From: Armatimonadota bacterium
GTDB taxonomy: Bacteria > Sysuimicrobiota > Sysuimicrobiia > Sysuimicrobiales > Sysuimicrobiaceae
Assembly: GCA_031432545.1 (NCBI GenBank)
Contig: JAVKGX010000003.1
Location: 121,861 to 185,860 of the forward strand
Reading direction: 5' to 3'
DNA: 64,000 nt
Shown here: one piece after another, positions 8,416 to 16,836 of the stretch
Position numbering within the stretch: position 1 is the first letter of the stretch
How the letters are laid out: each line of letters starts with the position of its first letter
The notes under the pieces: generated by a model
Told to the model about the DNA's origin: nothing
What the model saw: the letters and a program-made list of their open reading frames with translations, nothing else
Databases searched by the model: none
Made by a program: the position numbers and the translations under genes

Positions 8416-9351
8416 ATGCCGCTTGGACGCCCGAAGATCTCGATCGTCGGCGCGGGCACCGTGGGGACGGCCGCGGCCCACTGGCTCGCCTCGCATCACC
8501 TCGGGGACATCGTCCTGACCGACATCGTGGAGGGACTCCCCCAGGGCAAGGCCCTCGACATCCTGCAGGCCGGGCCGATCGCCGGTTTCGACTGCCGGCT
8601 GATGGGTTCGAACGACTACGCCGACACGGCGAACTCCGATGTGGTCATCGTGACTGCCGGGGTTCCCCGAAAGCCTGGCATGACGCGCGAGGAGCTGCTG
8701 GACACCAACGCCGGCATCGTGCGCGGCGTCGTCGAGCAGGTGGTGCCCCGATCCCCGGACGCCGTCTACATCATCCTGACCAACCCCCTGGACGCGATGA
8801 CCTACGTCGCCTACCGGGCGTCGGGGCTTCCGCGCGAGCGCGTGATCGGCCAGAGCGGGGCGTTGGACAGCACCCGGTTCCGGGCCCTTTTGGCGATGGA
8901 GATCGGCGTGTCGGTCCGCGACGTCGACGCGATGGTGATCGGCGCCCACACCGACAAGGACATGGTGCCCCTGGCGTCGTTGGCCAGCGTGCGCGGCATG
9001 CCGGTCTCGCGATTGCTCCCACCGGAGCGGCTGGAGGCCATCGTCGCCCGTACCCGGCGGGCGGGGGCGGAGATCACCGAGTTGATGAAGGCGAGCGGGT
9101 TCACGGCGGCCGGCGCGGCCCTGTGCGAGATGACCGAGGCGATCGTGCGCGACCGCAAACGCGTGATCCCCTGCTGCTTCTACCTCGACGGGGAGTACGG
9201 TGAGCGTGACGTCTGCGTCGGGGTGCCGGTGGTGCTGGGCGCCGGCGGGGTCGAGCGGGTGCTCGAACTCCCTCTGTCGGACCCGGAGCGAACTGCCTTC
9301 CGGGCATCGGTCGCCGCCATACGGGAGCTGCTCGGGGGCGTGAGGGTCTAG
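8416..9351 (+). CDS. mdh: Malate dehydrogenase (lactate-dehydrogenase-like type)
   Basis: Interconverts malate and oxaloacetate with NAD(H). It is 311 aa, with GAGGAGG upstream of ATG 8416. The Rossmann motif VGAGTVGTAAA is at the N-terminus. The substrate loop VPRKPGMTREELL carries the arginines that mark malate rather than lactate specificity, and TNPLDAMTYVAY and the GQSGALDSTRFR block are family hallmarks. The usual catalytic-histidine motif GGHGD-x-MVP reads GAHTDKDMVPL here: the His and Asp are kept, but there is an extra residue before MVP. It lies 13 bp after icd. Confidence 0.93.
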   Translation: MPLGRPKISIVGAGTVGTAAAHWLASHHLGDIVLTDIVEGLPQGKALDILQAGPIAGFDCRLMGSNDYADTANSDVVIVTAGVPRKPGMTREELLDTNAGIVRGVVEQVVPRSPDAVYIILTNPLDAMTYVAYRASGLPRERVIGQSGALDSTRFRALLAMEIGVSVRDVDAMVIGAHTDKDMVPLASLASVRGMPVSRLLPPERLEAIVARTRRAGAEITELMKASGFTAAGAALCEMTEAIVRDRKRVIPCCFYLDGEYGERDVCVGVPVVLGAGGVERVLELPLSDPERTAFRASVAAIRELLGGVRV

Positions 9352-9420
9352 AGTCTGCGCGGAGGTGGCGCAGCGGCACGCGCCGGGAAGTATGTGCTGC
9401 GAGCGAGGTGGCTTGATCCC

Positions 9421-10521
9421 ATGAAGCTGCACGAGTACCAGGCCAAGGAGTGGTTCCGCACGTACGGGATCCCCGTCCAGAACGGTACGGTAGTCGAACG
9501 GGCTGAACAGGTCGGCGATGTCGGCCTCGCCTACCCTGTGGTCGTCAAGGCGCAGGTGATGGTCGGCGGACGCGGCAAGGCGGGCGGCATCCGACTCGCC
9601 AGGACGCCGCAGGAGGCGCAGGAGGCGGCACAGGAGATCCTCGGCATGGAGATCAAGGGCGAAGTCGTCCGCAAGGTTCTCGTGGCGGAGGCCGCCAACA
9701 TCGAACGCGAATACTACCTCGCCTTCACGGTGGACCGTTCGGCGCGCCGCCTGGTCTGTGTCGCCTCGGCCTTTGGCGGCGTCGACATCGAGGAGGTGGC
9801 GCGCGCGACCCCCGAGGCGATCGTCAGGCTCCACGTGGACCCGCTGTTTGGGTTCCATCCGTTCCATGCGCGGTCGGTGGGTCGCCGACTGGGCTTCGGT
9901 GGGCCGGCTCTGGTGCAGTTCACCCAGATCGCGCACGCGCTGTACCGGCTGTGCGCCGAGAGGGACGCCGAGCTGGCGGAGATCAACCCCCTGGCTGTCG
10001 CCGACGGGAAGTTGGTGGCGGTGGACGCGAAGCTGATCGTCGACGACAATGCCCTCCACCGCCATCAGGACCTGCCCGACAACGAGGAGCTAAGCGAGCT
10101 GGAACGGCTGGCCCGTCAAAACGACCTCTCCTACGTCGAACTGGACGGCGACATCGCGATTATCGGCAACGGGGCAGGGCTGGTGATGGCGACGTTGGAT
10201 ATGATCGCGCACTTCGGGGGGCGGCCGGCGAACTTCCTCGACATCGGTGGGGGGGCGTCGACCGAGAACATGCGCCAGGCGATCGACATCGTCCTGCGCA
10301 AGCCCGGCGTTCGGTCGCTGTTCATCAACGTCTTCGGCGGCATCACTCGCTGCGACGACATCGCCCGTGGGATCGTCGCCTCACGCCCTCCGGTGCCCGC
10401 GAGCATCCGGCTGGTAGGCACCAACGAGGAGGAGGGACGGCGCATCCTGCGCGAAGCAGGGATTTCGGCGTTCGTGGATCCGGAGGAAGCAGCCCGGGAG
10501 GCCGTACGGCTGGCGTCGTAA
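9421..10521 (+). CDS. sucC: Succinyl-CoA synthetase beta subunit
   Basis: The ATP-grasp subunit of succinyl-CoA synthetase, which makes succinate, CoA and a nucleoside triphosphate. It is 366 aa. ATG 9421 gives the canonical MKLHEYQAKE start and has GAGGTGG 9 nt upstream; a GTG 27 nt earlier has no homology. Family motifs include VVVKAQVMVGGRGKAGGI (nucleotide-binding), AEINPLAV (metal ligands) and INVFGGITRCDDIA near the C-terminus. It is separated from sucD by a HIT-family gene, which is unusual because sucC and sucD are normally adjacent. Confidence 0.96.
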   Translation: MKLHEYQAKEWFRTYGIPVQNGTVVERAEQVGDVGLAYPVVVKAQVMVGGRGKAGGIRLARTPQEAQEAAQEILGMEIKGEVVRKVLVAEAANIEREYYLAFTVDRSARRLVCVASAFGGVDIEEVARATPEAIVRLHVDPLFGFHPFHARSVGRRLGFGGPALVQFTQIAHALYRLCAERDAELAEINPLAVADGKLVAVDAKLIVDDNALHRHQDLPDNEELSELERLARQNDLSYVELDGDIAIIGNGAGLVMATLDMIAHFGGRPANFLDIGGGASTENMRQAIDIVLRKPGVRSLFINVFGGITRCDDIARGIVASRPPVPASIRLVGTNEEEGRRILREAGISAFVDPEEAAREAVRLAS

Positions 10522-10554
10522 ACGCCGGCGTCACGGGCGATGGAGGGCCGCGCC

Positions 10555-10968
10555 GTGGAGTGCGTGTTCTGCAAGATCGCAGCCGGTGAGTTGCCGTCGA
10601 CGAAGGTCTACGAAGACGAACGGGTGCTTGCGTTCATGGACATCAACCCGCTCAACGACGGGCATCTGCTCGTCGTCCCCAAGCGGCATGCCTCCACGCT
10701 GTGGGACCTGGAGGTGGAGGAGGCGGAAGCGGTGGCGCGCGCGGCCAAGCGCATCGCCGACGCGATCCGCGTTGCGCTGCAGCCCGACGGCCTGACGGTG
10801 AACCAGGCAAACGGCCGTGCTGCCCACCAGGTCGTCCCTCACTACCATGTTCACCTGATCCCCCGGTGGAGCGGGGACGGCAAGGGGTTCGACTGGGAGC
10901 TGGTACCCGGCGACATGCAGAGGATCCGGGAAGTCGGGGAGAAGATACGACGGGCGATCAACGGCTAG
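10555..10968 (+). CDS. HIT-family nucleotide hydrolase/transferase
   Basis: A 137-aa Hint/HIT-type protein acting on adenosine phosphoramidates or similar nucleotides. The catalytic triad motif HYHVHLIPR (H-x-H-x-H) is near residues 95-103, and the N-terminal CVFCKIAAGELPS is typical. Start: GTG 10555 is preceded by GGAGGG at 10542-10547 (7-nt spacing) and gives the family-typical M-E-C-V-F-C start. ATG 10540, 15 nt earlier, has no ribosome site. The gene sits between sucC and sucD in the same direction, so it is co-expressed with succinyl-CoA synthetase. Confidence 0.92.
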   Translation: MECVFCKIAAGELPSTKVYEDERVLAFMDINPLNDGHLLVVPKRHASTLWDLEVEEAEAVARAAKRIADAIRVALQPDGLTVNQANGRAAHQVVPHYHVHLIPRWSGDGKGFDWELVPGDMQRIREVGEKIRRAING

Positions 10969-11020
10969 CCGTCGCTGATCGGTTTCCGGCGCCGCGCGAC
11001 CGCCGTCTTCGGAGGTTCCC

Positions 11021-11887
11021 TTGGCGATACTGGTCGACGAGCACACGAAGGTGCTGGTGATGGGCATCACCGGCCACCAGGGTCAGTTCCACACCGCCCG
11101 CATGCTGGAGTTCGGCACCCAGGTGGTGGCGGGCGTCACGCCTGGCAAGGGCGGCACGAGCGTGCACGAGGTCCCCGTCTTCGACACGGTCGAGGAAGCG
11201 GTACAGCACACCGATGCGAACGCGGCGTGCCTGTTCGTGCCCGCCCCCTTCGCCAAGGACGCGGCGTTGGAGTGCATCGCTGCGCGCCTGGATCCCGTCG
11301 TGGTGATCACGGAGCACATCCCGGTCCACGATGCGATCCTGGTGGTCGACGCCGCCCGCCGCCAGGGCGTGCGCGTCGTCGGGCCGAACTGCCCGGGTGT
11401 AACCTCCCCCGGCCGCTGCAAGATCGGGATCATGCCCGGCCACCTGTTCCGCCCCGGGCCGGTAGGCCTGCTGTCGCGCTCCGGTACGCTGACCTACGAG
11501 ATCGTCGCGGGCCTGACGGCGGCAGGGATCGGCCAGTCCACCGCCGTCGGGATGGGCGGCGATCCGGTGATCGGCCTGACGTTCGTCGAGATCTTGGAGG
11601 CGTTCGAGAACGACCCGCAGACGTCGGCGATCGTGCTGGTCGGTGAGATTGGGGGGGCCGCGGAGGAAGAGGCGGCGGCCTACATCCGCGAGCGGGTCCG
11701 CAAGCCGGTGGTGGCCTACGTCGCCGGGCGGACCGCACCTGCGGGCAAACGCATGGGGCACGCCGGCGCGGTGATCTCGGGTACCGAGGGCACGGCGGCG
11801 GGCAAGGTCTCGGCACTGCAGGCCGCGGGCGTCCGGGTGGCAGAGCTGCCCACCCATGTGGCAAAGCTCGTCGCGGAGGTCGTGTAA
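11021..11887 (+). CDS. sucD: Succinyl-CoA synthetase alpha subunit
   Basis: A 288-aa CoA-binding and phosphohistidine subunit. It has an N-terminal CoA-binding Rossmann domain ([16 protein letters not shown]), [13 protein letters not shown], and [11 protein letters not shown]. The active-site histidine segment is GHAGAVISG near residue 245. The start is an unusual TTG at 11021 with GGAGG 5 nt upstream. This completes the enzyme with sucC at 9421-10521. Confidence 0.96.
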   Translation: MAILVDEHTKVLVMGITGHQGQFHTARMLEFGTQVVAGVTPGKGGTSVHEVPVFDTVEEAVQHTDANAACLFVPAPFAKDAALECIAARLDPVVVITEHIPVHDAILVVDAARRQGVRVVGPNCPGVTSPGRCKIGIMPGHLFRPGPVGLLSRSGTLTYEIVAGLTAAGIGQSTAVGMGGDPVIGLTFVEILEAFENDPQTSAIVLVGEIGGAAEEEAAAYIRERVRKPVVAYVAGRTAPAGKRMGHAGAVISGTEGTAAGKVSALQAAGVRVAELPTHVAKLVAEVV

Positions 11888-11928
11888 AAGTGGCCCGGCC
11901 GGTGGCTGAGGTCCGATCGGAGACGAGC

Positions 11929-12267
11929 ATGGGCATTCTCATCCGGTTCGCGATCACCGGCCTGTCGCTGTGGCTTGCGACGCAGATCTATCCGGCGGCC
12001 TTTCGGCTTGCCGACGCGCAGACCGCCGTGCTCGCGGCGGTCGTCCTGGGCCTGGCCAACGCCTTCATCCGGCCGGTGGTGTTGGTGGTGACGCTTCCCT
12101 TGAACCTGGTGACGCTGGGGCTGTTCACGCTGGTGGCGAACACGCTGATGGTCTACATCGTCGTGTGGCTGTTGGGCATCCCCCACGGGGGCTTCCTGTC
12201 GATGTTTGTGGTCTCGCTGCTCGTGACCCTGATCAGCGTCGTGCTCTCGCGGGTCGTGACGTCTTGA
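11929..12267 (+). CDS. Small membrane protein of the phage-holin-4/YvlD type
   Basis: A 112-aa protein with four hydrophobic helices (about residues 4-22, 30-50, 55-75 and 85-108). The pattern LANAFIRPVVLVVTLPLNLVT-LGLF is characteristic of the YvlD/'phage holin family 4' membrane proteins, a common chromosomal family not confined to phage. The start ATG 11929 has GGAGA about 6 nt upstream; an in-frame GTG at 11890 lacks a ribosome site. It lies between sucD and rapZ. Its function is not established. Confidence 0.8.
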   Translation: MGILIRFAITGLSLWLATQIYPAAFRLADAQTAVLAAVVLGLANAFIRPVVLVVTLPLNLVTLGLFTLVANTLMVYIVVWLLGIPHGGFLSMFVVSLLVTLISVVLSRVVTS

Positions 12268-13190
12268 CACCTCGCGCCGTGACCCCACAGCCCGAACCCC
12301 GAACGCGCAAACCGCCGCCAGCTGCCGATCTGCCCTTCGTCGTCATCACGGGGCTGTCAGGGGCGGGCAAGTCCCACGCTGCCCACGTCTTCGAGGACAT
12401 GGGCTTCTTCTGCGTCGACAACCTGCCGCCGGCGCTGGTTCCGCGCTTTGCGGAGCTCGTGATGCGCGCCCACGACCGGTTCGAGGGCGTCGCGCTGGTG
12501 ATCGACGTCCGCAGCGGCGAGTTCTTCGACGCGATCCCCGACGCCCTGCGGTTTTTGGATTCCCGCGGCATCCGCTACCAGATCCTCTTTCTGGATGCGT
12601 CGGACGAAGCCCTCGTGCGCCGGTTCAAGGAGACGCGCCGCAAGCACCCGCTGACTCCCACCGGCTCCGTACCCGAGGGGATTCGCGCAGAGCGCCGCCG
12701 GCTGGAGGCGATCCGCGAGCGGGCAGACAAGGTGATCGACACGACCCAGATGACGCCCCAGATGCTGCGCGACGAGATCCGCGCCCTGTTCGCGCCGTCT
12801 GGCGAGACGTCGAAAACGTTGGGGATCGGCGTTGTTTCCTTTGGGTACAAGCACGGCGTGCCGACCGACGCAGATCTGGTGTTCGACGTTCGGTTCCTGC
12901 CCAATCCGCACTACGTCGAAGCGCTGCGGGCGCGGCCGGGAACCGACGAGGAGGTCCGCCGGTACGTCATGCGCTGGCCCCAAGCGCAGGGGTTCCGGCA
13001 GCGGCTGGAGGAGATGGTCTCGTTCTTGCTTCCACAGTTCGTCGCGGAGGGCAAGTCGCACCTGACGATCGCCATCGGGTGCACCGGAGGGCGGCACCGG
13101 TCGGTCGTGTTCGCGCAGGAACTGGTCACGTTCCTACGTGCGCAGGGATACGAGGCGCACGTGCGGCACCGGGACATCGAGAAGGAGTGA
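12264..13190 (+). CDS. rapZ: RNase adapter / nucleotide-binding protein RapZ (YvcJ)
   Basis: A P-loop protein of about 308 aa. Walker A is GLSGAGKS, followed by AHVFEDMGFFCVDNLPP. The C-terminal domain has SFGYKHGVPTDADLVFDVRF and the sugar-phosphate-binding-type motif IGCTGGRHRSVV. In enterics RapZ controls glucosamine-6-phosphate synthase; in Gram-positives YvcJ affects competence and cell-wall metabolism. The start is uncertain. TTG 12264 overlaps the previous stop and GTG 12279 is the alternative; neither has a clear ribosome site. It is followed 6 bp later by yvcK, the classical neighbour; the third usual gene, whiA, is absent. Confidence 0.93.
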   Translation: MTPRAVTPQPEPRTRKPPPAADLPFVVITGLSGAGKSHAAHVFEDMGFFCVDNLPPALVPRFAELVMRAHDRFEGVALVIDVRSGEFFDAIPDALRFLDSRGIRYQILFLDASDEALVRRFKETRRKHPLTPTGSVPEGIRAERRRLEAIRERADKVIDTTQMTPQMLRDEIRALFAPSGETSKTLGIGVVSFGYKHGVPTDADLVFDVRFLPNPHYVEALRARPGTDEEVRRYVMRWPQAQGFRQRLEEMVSFLLPQFVAEGKSHLTIAIGCTGGRHRSVVFAQELVTFLRAQGYEAHVRHRDIEKE

Positions 13191-13196
13191 GGTAGT

Positions 13197-14552
13197 GTGA
13201 TCCGGGCCCTCGTCCAACGGACCCGCCAACTGGCCAAGTGGCTGGTACCGGGCATCCGCGTCAAGCGCTACGTGGCGTTGGTGTTCGTGGGCGTATCGCT
13301 CGTCGCCGTCGGCGCCATCCTGCTCGCCGACGTGGTCACCGTCGGCGTCGCGCAGGTCCTGTACGCCATCGTCAGAGCGGCACTGTGGGTGTCGGGGGGC
13401 GAACGGTGGGGTTTGGTCGGCGCCGGCGCACTGCTGATCGCACTGGGCGTCTACTGCGTGTTCCTCGGACTGCGGGCGACGGTGCGGTCGGTCGCCGGAT
13501 TGTTCCTACCGCGCGGCGACCACCGATTGGCGGAGTTGATGGTCCAGCGCCGCGCCCTGGGGCGCGGGCCGCGGGTGGTCGCGCTGGGCGGCGGTACGGG
13601 TCTTTCCACGCTGCTGCGCGGCCTGAAGCGTTACACGATGTCGCTGACGGCGGTGGTCACCGTCTTCGACGACGGCGGCAGTTCCGGGCGGCTGCGGCGA
13701 GAACTGGGCATCCTCCCTCCGGGCGACATCAACGACTGTCTGGTCGCCCTCGCCGAGGCCGAGCCACTGATGACCCGGTTGTTCGAGTATCGCTTCGATC
13801 GGGGCGACCTGCGGGGGCACTCCTTTGGCAACCTGTTCTTGGCGAGCATGATGGGTGTGGGTGGCGATCTGGTGTCGGCGGTCCGGCTGGCCAGCCGAGT
13901 GCTCGCCATCCGGGGCCAGGTCCTGCCCGCCACGGTGGACAACATCGTGCTGTGCGCGGAGTTCCTCGACGGGACGACCGCCGAGGGTGAGTCGGCGATC
14001 CCGGCTGCCCGCAAGGCGATCCGCCGTGTCTATCTGAAACCTGCCGACGCGCGAGCGGTGCCCGAAGTGCTCGACGCGATCACCCACGCCGACCTCATCT
14101 TGCTGGGACCCGGCAGCCTGTTCACCTCGGTGCTGCCGAACCTGCTCGTCACCGGCATCGGCGATGCTCTGCGCCGCGCCGAAGCACCGGTGGTCCAGAT
14201 CGTCAACGTCATGACCCAGCCGGGCGAGACCGACGGGTTCCGCGCGTCGGACCACGTGCGGGCCGTCGTCGAGCACGCGGGGCCCATCGTCCGCGCCGCG
14301 ATCGTCAACGACCAGATGCCACGCAACGCCGTGCTCCTGCAGCGCTACCGCGGCGAGGGGGCCGTACCCGTCGAGCCGGATCTGGACCGCATCCGGCAGA
14401 TGGGCCTGGTGCCGTTCGCGTACGGGCTCATCAGCGAAACCGAACTGGTGCGCCACAATCCGACGAGCTTGGCCGAAGCGGTACTCGATGTGCTCGATCG
14501 CCTGTCCGGCGCCCGGCGCCGCGTCGCCCGCGTCAGCGTCATCAACCCATGA
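13197..14552 (+). CDS. yvcK: Gluconeogenesis/cell-wall factor YvcK (CofD-like), with N-terminal membrane segments
   Basis: A 451-aa protein. Residues about 20-95 form two hydrophobic segments not found in the shorter B. subtilis YvcK. From about residue 118 the CofD-like UDP-sugar-binding domain begins with VVALGGGTGLSTLLRGLK, followed by TVFDDGGSSGRLR, PPGDINDCLVALA, GHSFGNLFLASM and GPGSLFTSVLPNLLV. YvcK proteins bind UDP-GlcNAc and are needed for cell-wall precursor allocation on gluconeogenic carbon. The start is GTG 13197 next to the rapZ stop. The membrane extension suggests it is membrane-tethered. Confidence 0.92.
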   Translation: MIRALVQRTRQLAKWLVPGIRVKRYVALVFVGVSLVAVGAILLADVVTVGVAQVLYAIVRAALWVSGGERWGLVGAGALLIALGVYCVFLGLRATVRSVAGLFLPRGDHRLAELMVQRRALGRGPRVVALGGGTGLSTLLRGLKRYTMSLTAVVTVFDDGGSSGRLRRELGILPPGDINDCLVALAEAEPLMTRLFEYRFDRGDLRGHSFGNLFLASMMGVGGDLVSAVRLASRVLAIRGQVLPATVDNIVLCAEFLDGTTAEGESAIPAARKAIRRVYLKPADARAVPEVLDAITHADLILLGPGSLFTSVLPNLLVTGIGDALRRAEAPVVQIVNVMTQPGETDGFRASDHVRAVVEHAGPIVRAAIVNDQMPRNAVLLQRYRGEGAVPVEPDLDRIRQMGLVPFAYGLISETELVRHNPTSLAEAVLDVLDRLSGARRRVARVSVINP

Positions 14553-14581
14553 TCGGGATCCGGCCAGTAGGTTTTGGGGCA

Positions 14582-14673
14582 CAAGACGCGAAACGCTATC
14601 GCCGAGGGTGTGCATCGTGGCGCCGAAGGCGCGTCTTGGGCCAGAGTCGAGCAGGATGAACGTCATTCGACTC
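14582..14673. other. Two consecutive inverted repeats between yvcK and the MFS-SPOR gene
   Basis: CAAGACGCG (14582-14590) pairs perfectly with CGCGTCTTG (14630-14638), with a small internal CGCC-gaa-GGCG hairpin in the loop. GAGTCGA (14644-14650) then pairs with TCGACTC (14667-14673). There is no T-tract, so a classical terminator is unlikely; it could be an RNA structure in the leader of the downstream gene. Confidence 0.4.
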
Positions 14674-14693
14674 GGCCGGCAGGGAGCCGGGGC

Positions 14694-16508
14694 ATGACCG
14701 AGCCCAGAGCCCGACCGAGGGTCTTCCAGGCGCTGCTGTGGCTGCCTCAGAACCGCAACCTCTTCGTGTTTTGGACCGGGCAGGTGGTGTCCAACTTCGG
14801 CGACCGGGTGCACTGGCTGGTTGTCGGCCTGCTGGTCATCGAACTCACCGGATCGGCCCTCCAGACCGGCCTGTACTACGCGCTGACCGTCATCCCCGAG
14901 GTCTTGTTGGGCTTCCTCGCGGGCGTGGTTGCCGACCGCGCCAACCGAAGGGCGCTGATGGCTTCCATGGACTTCGTGCGGGTGGGCCTGGTGGCGACAA
15001 TTCCCCTGATGGCTGCCGCGGGTTTCCTGCGCGTGGAGTACCTGTATGGCGTCGTGGTCGCGCTGGCCGTATGCAACGTCTTCTTCGATACCGCTTCCGG
15101 TGCGTTCATCCCCCAGATCGTCCCCAAGGAAGACCTGCCGGCGGCCAACAGTGCGCTTCTGCTGGCGGTGCAGAGCGCGATGCTGCTGGGGCCACTGGCG
15201 GGCGGGTCGCTGGCCGCGACGCTGGGGCTGGCGAACAGCCTGTGGATCACGAGCGGCGGATACCTCGTCTCGGCGACGGCGATGCTGCTGGTGCGTACGA
15301 CGCAACCGGCGTCCACCGAGGCGGACCGACGAGGCGTGCGCGACGACTTGGCCGAGGGGTTGCGGTACGCGTTGTCGCATCCTGCAGTCCGGGCGATCTC
15401 GTTCAAGTCTTTGGGCGCAAACCTGGCACTGGGCGCCTCGATCACCATGGCCATGTTCCACTTCCGCCATAACGTCGGCCTGGACACGCCCGCCATGGGT
15501 GCCGCCTTCAGCGCGGCCGGTGCGGCGGCGATCGCCGGAGCCGCCACCGGCGCAGCACTGGGGCGGCGGTTGGGAATCGCGCGCGCCGGAACCATGGCCA
15601 GCTACCTGGAGGTCGCCGGCATGGTCGTGCTGGCGTCCGTCGCCTCGTTCTGGGGACTGGCAGTTGGCTACGTGATGATCGGGTTCGGTGTCTCGGTCGC
15701 CAACGTCAACTACAGCGCGGCGCGCCAAACGGTCGTCTCCCCAGAGATGCAGGGTCGTGCGTGGGCCTTCGAGCGGACCGTCAGCCTGGCCTCCTTCCCG
15801 ATCGGAACGTTGGCGGCCGGGGTGGTGGCGGAACTCACCTCCCCGCAGCTGGTCTTCCTGGCGGCCGCTGTTGTCGTGTTCGTCGCCGCCACGTACGCCT
15901 GGTACGGCGGCCTGCGCGACGCCTTTGCAGGCCCTGCACAGCGCCCGCAAGAGGACGCGGTCCATGTACCTGCCGCGTCCCCGCACAGCGAGCGCGCACG
16001 CCCGTGGCGGTGGCGCGCGGTCTTGGTGGCGGTGTTCGCATCCGGTGTGGCGATCGGGTTCGCCTTGGGGGCGACGCTGTCCAGCCGTATGCCGTCACCC
16101 ACGGTGGCGACGACCGGGTCCCCTCCCGTCGCGGCGGCTCGGTCACCGGATTCGCCCACTCCTGTCCCGGGTGCCTGGACGCCCGCGCCGCCGTCCCCGG
16201 GCCTGGTGGCGTCCACACCCGAGCCGTCGCCGACCGCCACCACGCCGGCGGTGCAGCCGGCCGCGATCCCCGCGCCCGCGACGGCCTCCGCACTGTACGC
16301 CGCCCAGGTTGGCGCGTACCGGGATCGCGCCAACGCCGAAGCCGTTGCCGCCCGTCTCCACGAGCTCGGCTACTCGCCGGCGGTGCGCGGCGCGGGGGGC
16401 TGGTACCGGGTCACCGTCGGCGAGTTCGACTCACCCGGACCGGCGCAGCGCCTCGTGCTTGAGTTGCGCGACCGGGGGTTCGAGGCGTTCGTGCGACGAA
16501 TCCGTTGA
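14694..16508 (+). CDS. Major facilitator superfamily transporter fused to a C-terminal SPOR domain
   Basis: A 604-aa chimera. Residues about 1-420 are a 12-helix MFS_3-type permease: FWTGQVVSNFGDRVHWLVVG at helix 1 and the loop motif GVVADRANRRALMASMD between helices 2 and 3. An extra helix follows at about 440-463 (WRAVLVAVFASGVAIGFALG), then a 70-residue Pro/Thr/Ala-rich linker (about 464-532). The SPOR domain occupies 533-604 (AAQVGAYRDRANAEAVAARL, then GWYRVTVGEF). SPOR domains bind denuded septal peptidoglycan; the 13th helix places the domain outside the membrane, as needed. The substrate of the permease is unknown. ATG 14694 was chosen with GGGAG upstream. I know of no standard family with this architecture. 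Confidence 0.85.
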   Translation: MTEPRARPRVFQALLWLPQNRNLFVFWTGQVVSNFGDRVHWLVVGLLVIELTGSALQTGLYYALTVIPEVLLGFLAGVVADRANRRALMASMDFVRVGLVATIPLMAAAGFLRVEYLYGVVVALAVCNVFFDTASGAFIPQIVPKEDLPAANSALLLAVQSAMLLGPLAGGSLAATLGLANSLWITSGGYLVSATAMLLVRTTQPASTEADRRGVRDDLAEGLRYALSHPAVRAISFKSLGANLALGASITMAMFHFRHNVGLDTPAMGAAFSAAGAAAIAGAATGAALGRRLGIARAGTMASYLEVAGMVVLASVASFWGLAVGYVMIGFGVSVANVNYSAARQTVVSPEMQGRAWAFERTVSLASFPIGTLAAGVVAELTSPQLVFLAAAVVVFVAATYAWYGGLRDAFAGPAQRPQEDAVHVPAASPHSERARPWRWRAVLVAVFASGVAIGFALGATLSSRMPSPTVATTGSPPVAAARSPDSPTPVPGAWTPAPPSPGLVASTPEPSPTATTPAVQPAAIPAPATASALYAAQVGAYRDRANAEAVAARLHELGYSPAVRGAGGWYRVTVGEFDSPGPAQRLVLELRDRGFEAFVRRIR

Positions 16509-16538
16509 GCCTTCGCACGGCACCGCCGGCCGCCCGTA

Positions 16539-16568
16539 TTGACACCCCGCGCGATCGATCCGTATGAT
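16539..16568 (+). promoter_or_regulatory. Strong sigma-70-type promoter of the nuo membrane-arm operon
   Basis: Perfect -35 TTGACA (16539-16544), 18-bp spacer, near-perfect -10 TATGAT (16563-16568). Transcription would start near 16575, about 260 nt before the nuoA start codon. This is the best promoter match I found in the window. Confidence 0.75.
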
Positions 16569-16574
16569 GCGTCT

Positions 16575-16836
16575 GGGCCGCCGTGGGCTGAAAGTCAGAT
16601 CTGGCGCGGCATGCGGCGGTTCGCAGATCGGTTCCTTCGCCGTTGGGAACTCCCGATTCTTTGTGGGCGGTCAACGCTCCCTGCCCTGAGGCCGGCGTGG
16701 TTACAGACGAGCGCGTTGGACGGAAGGGATCGGCGCGCGCGATCGCTAAGAGTGGTCATGGGCCGGCCACGGGTGGTCGGCCGCCGCATCCGGCCAACGG
16801 GCGGTAGAGCGCCCTGACAGCTCAGCGGAGGTTGTG
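16575..16836 (+). promoter_or_regulatory. Long untranslated leader of the nuo operon
   Basis: About 260 nt without a credible coding region between the promoter and nuoA. Possible structures are GATCTG...CAGATC around 16597-16629 and a 9-bp hairpin GGCCGGCCA-cggg-TGGTCGGCC (16761-16782, one G-U pair). A small GAGC...GCTC stem ends just before the GGAGG ribosome site. No known riboswitch class is recognisable. It may have a regulatory role or simply a distal start site. Confidence 0.35.

Noticed and set aside
10540-10968. ATG 10540 as the HIT-protein start
   Set aside because: It has no ribosome site; GTG 10555 has GGAGGG upstream and gives the canonical N-terminus.
11929-12267. Evidence of a prophage from the 'holin' label
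   Set aside because: This YvlD-like family is widespread in chromosomes, and no other phage gene is nearby.
13506-15986. Antisense open frame of 826 codons opposite yvcK and the MFS-SPOR gene
   Set aside because: Composition is typical of reverse-complement shadow, and it spans two real genes and their gap.
16539-16817. Small plus-strand ORF of 92 codons upstream of nuoA
   Set aside because: It starts in the -35 box, has no ribosome site and no family resemblance; it is better explained as promoter plus leader.
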